Of a DNA stretch of 64,000 bases, positions 54,033 through 62,422 are shown piece by piece. This stretch comes from JAYRZB01 sp041916675 (lineage in GTDB: Bacteria > Pseudomonadota > Alphaproteobacteria > Rhizobiales > Devosiaceae). The position numbers were made by a program, and so were the translations under genes. Location: assembly GCA_041916675.1 (NCBI GenBank), contig JAYRZB010000003.1, forward strand, positions 62,001 through 126,000, read 5' to 3'. Positions within the stretch are counted from its first letter, which is position 1, and every line of letters begins with the position of its first letter. A model generated the notes under the pieces. That model did no database searches. It saw nothing but the letters and a program-made list of their open reading frames with translations, and had not been told where the DNA came from.

Positions 54033-55640
54033 ATGCTTGATACCGAGAGCTACTTGTTCAATTATTCGCGACGTTCCGCGCTGAAGATCATTGCCTCTTC
54101 GGCAGCGCTTTTGGCCTCCACCGCCCTGACCCCATCAGCATTTGCGCAGTCCGAACCGGTCGCGCCCGTGGCCTTCTCATTCGACACGCTCTCCAATGCC
54201 ATGCGCGACAAGGCGGCCCGGCCCTATGATGCCGCGGTCCCGCCGCTGCCCGCGCCGCTCGAAACCCTGAACTACGATCGCTACCGCATGATCCAGTTCC
54301 GGGCCGATCACGCCAAGTGGGCCGATACCAACAACCCATACCAGATTCACGCCTTCCACCTCGGCTGGCTGTTCCGGGAGCCGGTCACCATGTACGAGGT
54401 CGAGGGCGGCATGGCCTCGCCCCTGCCCTTCGGCACCGCCGATTTCGAATATCACGAGACCAGCCTTGCAACCGAGCTGGCCACCGCCGCCTGGCCGGGC
54501 ATTGCCGGCTTCCGCATCAACTATCCGCTCAACAAGCCCGACAAGCTAGATGAGCTGGTGTCCTTCCTCGGTGCCAGCTACTTCCGCGCCCTGGGTCGCG
54601 GCAACATCTATGGGCTCAGCGCCCGTGGCGTGGTTCTGAACTCATGGGTCGATGTGCCCGAGGAATTCCCGCGCTTCACCACTTTTTATCTCGAAAAGCC
54701 CGCCAGCAACGGCCCGGTCGTGCTCTATGCAGCCCTTGAGGGGCCAAGCGTTGCCGGAGCATATCGCTTCGAGATCCAGCCCGGGTCGGACCAGTCCCCC
54801 GAAACGGTGATCGAGGTGACCGCGCGGCTCTATTTCCGCACCGACGTCAAGGAACTGGGCATTGCCCCGCTCACCTCGATGTTCCTCTACGCCGACAACA
54901 ATCGCTCAGATTTCGACGACTATCGCCCGCAGGTGCATGACAGCAACGGGCTGCGCGTCGAGCGCACTACCGGCGAAGTGCTGTGGCGACCGCTCAACAA
55001 TCCGCCGACGCTGGGCAATTCCTATCTTTGGGAAAACCAGCCCAAGTCCTTTGGCCTGTTCCAGCGCGACCGGCGCTTCGAGAGCTACCAGGATGCCGGT
55101 GCCCACTATGAGCGCCGCCCATCCGTGCAGGTCGAACCGCTCGGCGATTGGGGCCAGGGCAATATCCGCCTCATCGAAATGCCCAGCGACACCGAAGCCA
55201 ACGACAATATCGGGGCGTTCTGGATTCCCTCCGAACCCGTCCTTGCCGGTCAGTCGCGCGAGTTCAAATACCGCCTACGCTGGGGCGAACTGAACGCCGA
55301 CGACAAGGGCCCGCTCGGCTATGTCTATGACACGCGCGGCGGGCGCGGTGGCGTTGCTGCCGTCGAAACCGCCGATACGCTGCGCAAGTTCGTCATCGAT
55401 TTCAAAGGCGGCGCGCTTGATGCCCTCGATCCGGCCACGCCGCCAGACATTCTGGCGACGGTTTCGGGCGGCAGCCTGAAGGTCGCCACCGTCTCGCGCA
55501 TCGAGGCGAATGGCATCTGGCGCGCCGTGCTTGATGTCGAGGTGCATGGCACGGATGTCGTCGAACTCAAGGCTTACCTGATTGGCCAGGGTCGGCAGCT
55601 GACTGAAACCTGGCTCTACCAGTGGAGGGCATCCGCATGA
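54033..55640 (+). CDS. opgG: Periplasmic glucan biosynthesis protein OpgG (MdoG)
   Basis: 535 residues from MLDTESYLFNYSRRSALKII; frames to 53952 and 53919 add a non-signal stretch and look wrong. Tat-type signal with YSRRSALKIIASSAALLAST, cleavage after SAFAQ. Family landmarks: FSFDTLSNAMRDKAARPYDA, YDRYRMIQFRADHAKW, SSYFRA-like GASYFRALGRGNIYGLSARG, EFPRFTTFYLEKP, LTSMFLYADNNRSDFDDYRP and VHDSNGL. OpgG trims or branches the beta-glucan backbone in the periplasm. First gene of opgG-opgH-opgC; the stop overlaps the next ATG (ATGA). Confidence 0.93.
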   Translation: MLDTESYLFNYSRRSALKIIASSAALLASTALTPSAFAQSEPVAPVAFSFDTLSNAMRDKAARPYDAAVPPLPAPLETLNYDRYRMIQFRADHAKWADTNNPYQIHAFHLGWLFREPVTMYEVEGGMASPLPFGTADFEYHETSLATELATAAWPGIAGFRINYPLNKPDKLDELVSFLGASYFRALGRGNIYGLSARGVVLNSWVDVPEEFPRFTTFYLEKPASNGPVVLYAALEGPSVAGAYRFEIQPGSDQSPETVIEVTARLYFRTDVKELGIAPLTSMFLYADNNRSDFDDYRPQVHDSNGLRVERTTGEVLWRPLNNPPTLGNSYLWENQPKSFGLFQRDRRFESYQDAGAHYERRPSVQVEPLGDWGQGNIRLIEMPSDTEANDNIGAFWIPSEPVLAGQSREFKYRLRWGELNADDKGPLGYVYDTRGGRGGVAAVETADTLRKFVIDFKGGALDALDPATPPDILATVSGGSLKVATVSRIEANGIWRAVLDVEVHGTDVVELKAYLIGQGRQLTETWLYQWRASA

Positions 55641-55777
55641 GGCGGAGTTTTGAATTCTCACCCAACGGTGAATTGCCCGATGCCCCGCTGGCCATGCCCA
55701 AGCAGGTGATCGAGCGTCAGAACGCCTGGCGGCTGGTTCTGCGGGCCGTGTTCTTCGGGGCACCTGCCCGATCCTGA
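55637..55777 (+). pseudogene. opgH: Detached N-terminal piece of OpgH (46 codons)
   Basis: The ATG overlaps the opgG stop in ATGA. The short frame contains LPDAPLAMPKQVIERQNAWR and LVLRAVFFG, the conserved cytoplasmic leader of OpgH proteins (LP-x-APLAMP-x-Q). It is in the same frame as the main opgH ORF but is closed by TGA at 55775, 28 bases before that ORF's ATG. A one-base shift near 55758 would instead extend it to a TGA overlapping ATG 55805. Either a split gene, a translational frameshift or a sequence error. Confidence 0.6.
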
Positions 55778-55804
55778 TTTTGCCTGGAGCGCACCCCGGC
55801 CGCA

Positions 55805-57580
55805 ATGACCAGTCCCGTGCAAATCCGCGCCGCCACGCTTCTGGCCAGCTTCGTCGCCAGCCTGCTGGCGGCGGTGCTGTTCGTCGATTTCGCCGAACCC
55901 GGCGGGCTCGATGGCCTCGACTATTTGCGCATGGTGCTGACTGCGCTCACCAGCTTCTGGCTGGCCTGGGGCGGGTCGGCCGCACTGCTCGGTCTTTTTG
56001 TCGCCTCGCCTCGACCCATCCCGCTGCATACCGCGCGACGCCCGCAAGGGCTCACCGCCATTCTGGTGCCGGTCTACAATGAAGATCCGCCTGCCACCTT
56101 TTCGCGCATCGCCGCCATGAACGCGAGCCTGCTGGCCCTGGGTCTGACAGATCGTTTTCACTTCGCCGTCCTCTCCGATACCACATCGGCTGAAATTGCT
56201 GAGCAGGAGCAGGTCTGGTTTGCCCGCCTGCTCGAAGAGCCGCAGGCACGCGGCCGCATGTTCTACCGTCGCCGCAAGATGAATATCGGCAAGAAGGCCG
56301 GCAATATCGAGGATTTCATTTCCCGATCGGGCGGTGCCTACGATTACGCCATGATCCTTGATGCCGACAGCCTCATGGAAGGCGCGACGCTGGCCGAAAT
56401 GGCTTGCCGCATGGATGAACAGCCCGACCTTGGGCTGCTCCAGAGCCTGCCGCGCATCATCCATGCCCGCACCCTGTTCGGGCGCGGCATGCAGTTTTCC
56501 GCCGCCTACCTGTCGCCGGTCTTTGCCCGTGGCGCCGCCCTGATGCAGGGGCGCGAAGGCCCCTTCTGGGGTCACAACGCCATTGTGCGCATCCGTGCTT
56601 TTGCCGAAAGCTGTGGCCTGCCGGTGCTCAGCGGCCGTGCACCGATCGGTGGACATATCCTCAGCCACGACTATGTCGAGGCCGCCCTCCTCGCCCGGGC
56701 TGGCTGGACTGTCCGGCTCGATCTCGACCTCGAAGGGTCCTACGAAGAGGGGCCGGAAAACCTCATAGAATACGCCAAGCGCGACCGGCGCTGGTGCCAG
56801 GGCAACCTTCAGCACCGCAAAATCATCGGCGCGCCGGGCCTGAAGTTCTGGAACCGCTTCACGTTCCTTCAGGGCATGATGGCCTATCTCGCCTCGCCCC
56901 TCTGGCTGCTGTTGCTGGCCGCCAGCATCGTTTCAGCGGCCATGCCACAGAAGCTGTTTGTAGATACCAGCGAAATTGCCAGTGGCAATCAAGCGGCATG
57001 GGGCCTGGCTATTGCCATTGCCAGCATGCTGATCCTGCCCAAGTTCCTCATTCTGATGCGCGGCATGATGACGGGCGAGAACATCGGCTTTGGCGGCACG
57101 GTGCGCGCCGGTCTGTCCACCCTTGCCGAAATCGCCTTCTCAACGCTCCTCGCCCCGGTGATGCTGGTGCTGCAGTCCCGCGCCGTGTTTCAGGTCCTGT
57201 TCGGGCTCGATGGCGGCTGGCCCGCCACGCAGCGCAATCAAACCTACGTGCCCTTGGCTCAAGCGTGGGCGGCGAGCTGGTGGATCGTTGTCGCCGGTTC
57301 AGCCATGCTTGCCATCACCCTCGCCGTAGCGCCCGCCATCACCATCTGGGTCCTGCCCGCGGCATTGCCGATGATCTTCTCGCCGGTCTTGATCACCCTT
57401 GGCTCGCGCGAACCCGCGCCGGGCCGGGTCCCGTCCATCTTCCTGTCGCCCCTCGAACTGGCCCCGACGCCAGTGATGGTCGAGCGGGAGCGTATCCTGG
57501 CGATCTGGCAGGCCCATGCCCCGCGCAGTGCCATCAACGAGCCAACCAAGGCTGCGGAGGCCCTGCGTGTCAGCGCTTGA
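55805..57580 (+). CDS. opgH: Glucan biosynthesis glucosyltransferase OpgH (MdoH)
   Basis: The 591-residue product begins at the first membrane helix (AATLLASFVASLLAAVLFVD) and another (VLTALTSFWLAWGGSAALLG), then the GT2 domain: LTAILVPVYNEDPPATFSRI, NIGKKAGNIEDFISRSGGAY, ILDADSLMEGATLAEM, EGPFWGHNAIVRIRAF, HDYVEAALLARAGWTV and the processive Q-x-x-RW motif in RRWCQGNLQH. Further helices follow. It polymerises UDP-glucose into periplasmic glucan. The usual N-terminal leader is absent from this ORF and sits in the separate short ORF before it. The end overlaps the opgC start by 14 bases. Confidence 0.92.
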   Translation: MTSPVQIRAATLLASFVASLLAAVLFVDFAEPGGLDGLDYLRMVLTALTSFWLAWGGSAALLGLFVASPRPIPLHTARRPQGLTAILVPVYNEDPPATFSRIAAMNASLLALGLTDRFHFAVLSDTTSAEIAEQEQVWFARLLEEPQARGRMFYRRRKMNIGKKAGNIEDFISRSGGAYDYAMILDADSLMEGATLAEMACRMDEQPDLGLLQSLPRIIHARTLFGRGMQFSAAYLSPVFARGAALMQGREGPFWGHNAIVRIRAFAESCGLPVLSGRAPIGGHILSHDYVEAALLARAGWTVRLDLDLEGSYEEGPENLIEYAKRDRRWCQGNLQHRKIIGAPGLKFWNRFTFLQGMMAYLASPLWLLLLAASIVSAAMPQKLFVDTSEIASGNQAAWGLAIAIASMLILPKFLILMRGMMTGENIGFGGTVRAGLSTLAEIAFSTLLAPVMLVLQSRAVFQVLFGLDGGWPATQRNQTYVPLAQAWAASWWIVVAGSAMLAITLAVAPAITIWVLPAALPMIFSPVLITLGSREPAPGRVPSIFLSPLELAPTPVMVERERILAIWQAHAPRSAINEPTKAAEALRVSA

Positions 57581-58727
57581 TCTCAAATCGCTATCACTTG
57601 GCCGCGACATGCGACTCGATATGTTCCGCGGCCTGGCGCTGGTGATGATCTTTATCAACCACGTGCCGGGCACGATCTACGAGAACTGGACCAGCCGGAA
57701 CTTCGGTTTCTCGGATGCTGCCGAAGCCTTCGTCTTCATGTCTGGCATGGCCGCCGGGCTGGCCTATTCGCGTCGGTTTGAAACCGGCCCCTACGCCCTT
57801 GCACTCCTCAAAGTCTGGGCCCGGGTCCGCCAGCTCTATTTCGTGCACATCACCACCACCATGATGGCGCTGGGCATCTTTGCCGGTGCGGCCATGTGGT
57901 TTGGGCTCACCGACTTGCTGCTCAAGAACAATATCCGGCCGATCTTCATCAATCCGCTCGGGTCCATGGTCGGCATTCCGCTGCTCGGCCATCAACTGGG
58001 CTATTTCAACATCCTGCCGCTTTACGCGGTGCTGCTGTTCTTCACCCCGTTCGTCTTGCCGCTGGCCCAGCGCAAGCCTTTGTGGCTGCTCCTTGGCTCC
58101 ATCGCGTTTTGGGCATTGGCCGGACAGTTTCGCATCAATTTTCCCAACTATCCCAATCCGGGTGGCTGGTTCTTCAACCCGCTGTCCTGGCAGTTGATTT
58201 TCGTTGTGGGGCTCATTTCGGGCGTTGCGATGAAACAGGGGCGCCGCTCGGTTCCCAACTCGCCATGGCTGCTCGGCATTGCTGCCGCGTTTCTCCTGTT
58301 TGTGCTCGTCTGGGTCAAATGGGAGGAGTTTGGCGCAGCCGGCCGCGATGTGCTCGGCTGGTTCAGCAAAATGGGCCTGCCGTTCTATATCACCTGGTTC
58401 GACAAGACCTACGTTGCCCTGCCCCGGCTGCTGCATGTGCTGGCGCTGGTCTATGTGCTGAGTTCAATCGGCGCCATCCGCCGCTTTGCCGAAAGCCGCT
58501 ATGCGGCACCGCTGGCGCTTCTGGGGCGCTTCGGGTTGCCGGTCTTTGCCACCGGGTCGGCGCTCAGCATGCTTGGCCAGGCCATCAAAGCGGGCACAGG
58601 CGAGAACGGTTTTGCTGATTTCGCCATCATTTTCACCGGCCTTGCCCTGCAATTGGGCCTGGCTTTCACACTTTCGCGCATTGTTGCCGCCCGCAATCGG
58701 GCCGTCGAAGCGAAATCCCACCCATAG
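57567..58727 (+). CDS. opgC: OpgC acyltransferase (glucan succinylation)
   Basis: The 386-residue product starts at a GTG; GGAGG lies six bases before it, which decides against longer frames. About ten membrane helices. OpgC landmarks: RDMRLDMFRGLALVMIFINH with the Asp-x-FRG motif near the start, SGMAAGLAYSRRFETGPYAL and YFNILPLYAVLLFF. In the family it transfers succinyl groups to osmoregulated periplasmic glucans. It overlaps opgH, so is translated with it. Confidence 0.92.
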   Translation: MSALDLKSLSLGRDMRLDMFRGLALVMIFINHVPGTIYENWTSRNFGFSDAAEAFVFMSGMAAGLAYSRRFETGPYALALLKVWARVRQLYFVHITTTMMALGIFAGAAMWFGLTDLLLKNNIRPIFINPLGSMVGIPLLGHQLGYFNILPLYAVLLFFTPFVLPLAQRKPLWLLLGSIAFWALAGQFRINFPNYPNPGGWFFNPLSWQLIFVVGLISGVAMKQGRRSVPNSPWLLGIAAAFLLFVLVWVKWEEFGAAGRDVLGWFSKMGLPFYITWFDKTYVALPRLLHVLALVYVLSSIGAIRRFAESRYAAPLALLGRFGLPVFATGSALSMLGQAIKAGTGENGFADFAIIFTGLALQLGLAFTLSRIVAARNRAVEAKSHP

Positions 58728-58765
58728 ACCCGCGCGCTCCAGCGCCCCGATCCTGCAGGTTTGCC

Positions 58766-59914
58766 ATGAATGATATCTCGATGAACACCCAGACGCTGGA
58801 TGCCGGCGGGCTCGTTGCTCATTTTGTCCCGCCCGAACTGGCGGTAGTTATCCCCACCTTCAAGGAGCGTGATAATATCGCGCTTCTTTATAAAAATCTC
58901 TCGATCGCGCTCGAGGGAACACCGTGGGAAATGATCGTCGTGGACGACGATAGTCCCGATGGCACCGCCGAAGCTGTCAAGGCGCTTGGCCGTCAGCACA
59001 GCAATATCCGCTGCATCAAGCGCATCGGTCGCCGCGGCCTGTCCTCCGCCTGCATTGAAGGTATACTCTCCACCACTGCCCCCTTCGTGGCCGTCATGGA
59101 TGCCGACCATCAGCATGACGAACGCATCCTGCCCCAGATGTTGAGCAAGGCTCAGGATGGCGCCGAACTGGTCGTCGGCTCGCGCTTTGCCGGTGAAGGC
59201 TCGGCCGACAAGGGCCTGTCATCCACCCGCCTCTGGGGTTCGAACATGGCCACGCGTCTATCGAGCCTGGTCGCTGGCCGCAATGTCACCGATCCGATGA
59301 GCGGCTTCTTCCTGATCCGCCGCAATGCCTTCGAGCGCGTCGCCCCACGGCTGGCTGCCGATGGCTTCAAGATCCTGCTCGATCTCATTGTCACCTCAGG
59401 CCGCATGGGTGCCCCGCTCGCCATTGCCGAAGTGCCCTATACCTTCCGCTCGCGCCACGCGGGCGAAAGCAAGATGAGCCCGCTGATCGCCATCCAGTTC
59501 CTCGGTCTCTGGCTGTCCAAGCTCACCGGCGGCCTGCTGCCCACCAGCTTCCTGCTGTTCGCCATGGTCGGCGCCAGCGGCGTTGCGGTGCACCTGGCCA
59601 CGTTGTCGCTGGCCACCGGTCCGCTCAATACCGGCTTTGTCGCGGGCCAGATCATTGCCACGCTGGCGGCCATGACCTGGAACTTCTTCCTCAACAACGT
59701 GCTCACCTATTCGGACCGCCGCCTGCGCGGCATCAGGCTCTGGACCGGACTGATCGGGTTCTACCTGGTCTGTTCTCTCGGCGGCATCGCCAACGTTTCT
59801 GTCGCCTCGATGATCTATGATTTCCAGCACGCTACCCTCCTCGCCGGGCTGGCCGGGGCAGTCATGAGCTCGGTCTTCAACTATGCGGTCACCCGCATGA
59901 TCACCTGGAAGTAG
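58766..59914 (+). CDS. GT2 glycosyltransferase (DPM1-like) fused to GtrA domain
   Basis: 382 residues. GT-A fold: LAVVIPTFKERDNIALLYKN, MIVVDDDSPDGTAEAV, RRGLSSACIEGI, FVAVMDADHQHDERILPQML and the DPMSGFFLIRR motif typical of dolichol/polyprenyl-phosphate mannose synthases. After about residue 250 a four-helix GtrA domain (FAMVGASGVAVHLATLSLA, ATLAAMTWNFFLNNVLTYS) would flip or anchor the lipid-linked sugar. It probably makes polyprenyl-phosphate mannose or glucose; the PIG-V-type enzyme nearby is a possible consumer. It follows opgC by 38 bases, possibly in the same transcript. Confidence 0.88.
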   Translation: MNDISMNTQTLDAGGLVAHFVPPELAVVIPTFKERDNIALLYKNLSIALEGTPWEMIVVDDDSPDGTAEAVKALGRQHSNIRCIKRIGRRGLSSACIEGILSTTAPFVAVMDADHQHDERILPQMLSKAQDGAELVVGSRFAGEGSADKGLSSTRLWGSNMATRLSSLVAGRNVTDPMSGFFLIRRNAFERVAPRLAADGFKILLDLIVTSGRMGAPLAIAEVPYTFRSRHAGESKMSPLIAIQFLGLWLSKLTGGLLPTSFLLFAMVGASGVAVHLATLSLATGPLNTGFVAGQIIATLAAMTWNFFLNNVLTYSDRRLRGIRLWTGLIGFYLVCSLGGIANVSVASMIYDFQHATLLAGLAGAVMSSVFNYAVTRMITWK

Positions 59915-59959
59915 CCAATCAGGGCTTGCCGCCCGCCGCCGATTTGGCGATGAAGCGGC

Positions 59960-62419
59960 ATGTCCGGATTTTCGCCCTCCCTGCCAATCGATGATGCGCT
60001 GCCGGCTCTGCTGGCGGCGCTGGCAGGCGGGCCATTCGCCGTGCTCGTCGCCCCGCCCGGCGCTGGCAAGACTACGCGGGTTCCGCTGGCCCTGCTCGAC
60101 GCACCATGGCGTGGCGATGGCCGCATCATCATGCTCGAGCCGCGCCGCCTTGCTGCCCGTGCTGCCGCCCGCCGCATGGCGCAGACCCTGGGCGAAGACG
60201 TCGGGCAGACCGTCGGCTACCGCGTCCGCCTCGACTCTAAAATCTCGCGCCAGACCCGCATCGAGGTCGTCACCGAGGGTGTCTTCACCCGCATGATCCT
60301 TGACGATCCCGAGCTCAAGGGCATTGCCGCCGTGCTGTTTGACGAGTTCCACGAGCGAAGCCTCGATGGCGACCTTGGGCTGGCACTGGCCATCGACGCC
60401 GCCGCCCTGCGCGATAATCTGCGCCTGCTCGTCATGTCCGCCACCATTGATGGTGCCCGCGTCGCCCGGCTCCTTGGTGATGCACCTGTTGTTGAAAGCC
60501 AGGGCCGCGCCTTCTCGGTCGAAACCCGCTATGTCGACCGCAGCCCCACGGGTCAGATCGAAGATGATGTTGCCGCCGTCATCCGCGAGGCGCTGCGCAC
60601 CGAACCGGGTTCGATCCTCGCATTTCTGCCGGGCCAGGCCGAAATCCGCCGCACCGCTGAGCGCCTAGCCAGTCGACTGCCCGCCGATGTCGACATTGCC
60701 CCGCTCTATGGCCAGCTCACCCCGCAGCAGCAGGACCTCGCCGTCCAGCCCGCCGCACCGGGCCGCCGCAAGGTGGTGCTGGCCACCGCCATCGCCGAAA
60801 CCTCGCTGACCATCGAAGGCGTGCGCATCGTGGTTGATTCCGGATTCTCGCGCCAACCCGCCTATGACCCTGCCACCGGTCTTTCGACGCTTGAAACCCG
60901 CCGCGTCTCCCGCGCCAGCGCCGACCAGCGGCGCGGCCGCGCCGGACGAACCGGGCCCGGCCTCTGCTTTCGGCTCTGGCATGAGGGACAGAACGCCGCC
61001 CTCGCCGCCTTCGATCCACCTGAAATCCTCGGCACCGACCTTACTGGCCTGGTTCTGGACCTCGCCAGTTGGGGCATCACCGATCCGGCGCAACTGGCAT
61101 TCCTCGATCCGCCGCCCAAACCGGCATGGACCGAAGCCGTCGCCCTGCTCCAAGCGCTTGAGGCTCTCGACGCCGCCGGTCGCATCACTGCCGAGGGCAA
61201 GGCGCTGGCACGCATGCCGCTGCATCCTCGCCTGGCCCATATGATCCACCGCGCCGCCGCTGAGGGCGAAGCCTCAGGTGCCGCCGAGCTGGCCGTGCTC
61301 CTGACAGAACGCGGCCTTGGCGGCGATAGCGCCGACCTCGCCCACCGCCTGTCGCGGTTCCGGTCCGAGCGCTCGCGTCGCGCCGACGAAGCGCGAACCC
61401 TTGCCCGCCGCTGGTCCGGTCTGGCAGGCGGCGAATCCGATAGAAGTAGCGTCGCCGTTGGCTCCCACCTGGCCCGCGCCTATCCCGACCGCATTGCCCA
61501 GGCCTCTGGCGCACGCGGTCGCTTTCGCCTCGCCAATGGCCGTGGTGCCAGCATCGATGAAACCGATGCCCTCGCCCGGGCCGATTTCCTCGTGGTGACC
61601 GATGTCACCGGCAGCGCCGCCAATGGCCGCATCCGCGCCGCGGCCGAAATCAGCCGCACCGAGATCGAAACCCTGTTCGGCGACCAGATCATCGATGAAA
61701 CGGTGATGGCCTTCGATGCGGCCAGCCGCAGCGTTCGCGCCCGTCGCAGCCGCCGCCTTGCTGCGCTGCGCCTCGGTGAATCATCGGCAAAGATCGAGGA
61801 CATCACTGAAGCCGCCCTGCTGCTCGCAGATGGCATCGCTTCGATCGGAATTGCCCTTTTGCCCTGGAGCAAGGATCAAAAGACCCTGCGCCATCGTGCG
61901 ACCTACCTCGCCCGAACGCTGGGTGCCGACTGGCCCGACCTCTCCGACGAGGCGCTCGCGACCTATCCGCGCAAATGGCTGGCGCCGCACATCACCGGCC
62001 GCACCGCACTGGCCGATATCACCGCCGACGACCTTGGGCGGGCGCTCGATGAGCTTCTGCCATGGGCCATGCGCTCCAACATTGATCGCATGCTGCCAAG
62101 CCATTTCCTCGCCCCCTCGGGCTCCAGTGTGCCGATTAACTATGAGACCGACAACGGTCCAACCCTTGAAATCCGGGTGCAGGAACTGTTCGGGCTCGAC
62201 CGTCACCCCAGCGTTGCCGGTGGCAAGGTCGGCTTGCTGCTGGTGTTGCTCTCCCCTGCCCACCGCCCCATCCAGACCACGCGCGATCTGCCCGGCTTCT
62301 GGCGCGGTTCGTGGGCCGATGTCGCCAAGGACCTCAAGGGCCGCTACCCCCGCCACTACTGGCCCGATGACCCGCGAAACGCCCAGGCCACCAACCGCGC
62401 CAAACCGCGCGGCACCTGA
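59960..62419 (+). CDS. hrpB: ATP-dependent helicase HrpB
   Basis: The 819-residue DEAH/RHA-family helicase is full length. Walker A VLVAPPGAGKTTRVPLALLD, motif Ia EPRRLAARAAARRMA, DEFH box in LFDEFHERSLDGDLGLALAI, motif III LLVMSATIDG, motif V TAIAETSLTIEGVRIVVDSG, motif VI QRRGRAGRTGPGLCFRLW. C-terminal HrpB domain with LLPWAMRSNIDRMLPSHFLA, RVQELFGLDRHPSVAGGKVG and the end RGSWADVAKDLKGRYPRHYW. The role in bacteria is poorly defined. No other gene is clearly in its transcript; it converges on the regulator behind it. Confidence 0.95.
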   Translation: MSGFSPSLPIDDALPALLAALAGGPFAVLVAPPGAGKTTRVPLALLDAPWRGDGRIIMLEPRRLAARAAARRMAQTLGEDVGQTVGYRVRLDSKISRQTRIEVVTEGVFTRMILDDPELKGIAAVLFDEFHERSLDGDLGLALAIDAAALRDNLRLLVMSATIDGARVARLLGDAPVVESQGRAFSVETRYVDRSPTGQIEDDVAAVIREALRTEPGSILAFLPGQAEIRRTAERLASRLPADVDIAPLYGQLTPQQQDLAVQPAAPGRRKVVLATAIAETSLTIEGVRIVVDSGFSRQPAYDPATGLSTLETRRVSRASADQRRGRAGRTGPGLCFRLWHEGQNAALAAFDPPEILGTDLTGLVLDLASWGITDPAQLAFLDPPPKPAWTEAVALLQALEALDAAGRITAEGKALARMPLHPRLAHMIHRAAAEGEASGAAELAVLLTERGLGGDSADLAHRLSRFRSERSRRADEARTLARRWSGLAGGESDRSSVAVGSHLARAYPDRIAQASGARGRFRLANGRGASIDETDALARADFLVVTDVTGSAANGRIRAAAEISRTEIETLFGDQIIDETVMAFDAASRSVRARRSRRLAALRLGESSAKIEDITEAALLLADGIASIGIALLPWSKDQKTLRHRATYLARTLGADWPDLSDEALATYPRKWLAPHITGRTALADITADDLGRALDELLPWAMRSNIDRMLPSHFLAPSGSSVPINYETDNGPTLEIRVQELFGLDRHPSVAGGKVGLLLVLLSPAHRPIQTTRDLPGFWRGSWADVAKDLKGRYPRHYWPDDPRNAQATNRAKPRGT

Positions 62420-62422
62420 TTG

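Noticed and set aside
54033..55640. OpgD rather than OpgG
   Set aside because: The signal looks Tat-like, as in OpgD, but the gene sits directly before opgH and opgC with overlaps, so OpgG is the better name; the distinction remains soft.
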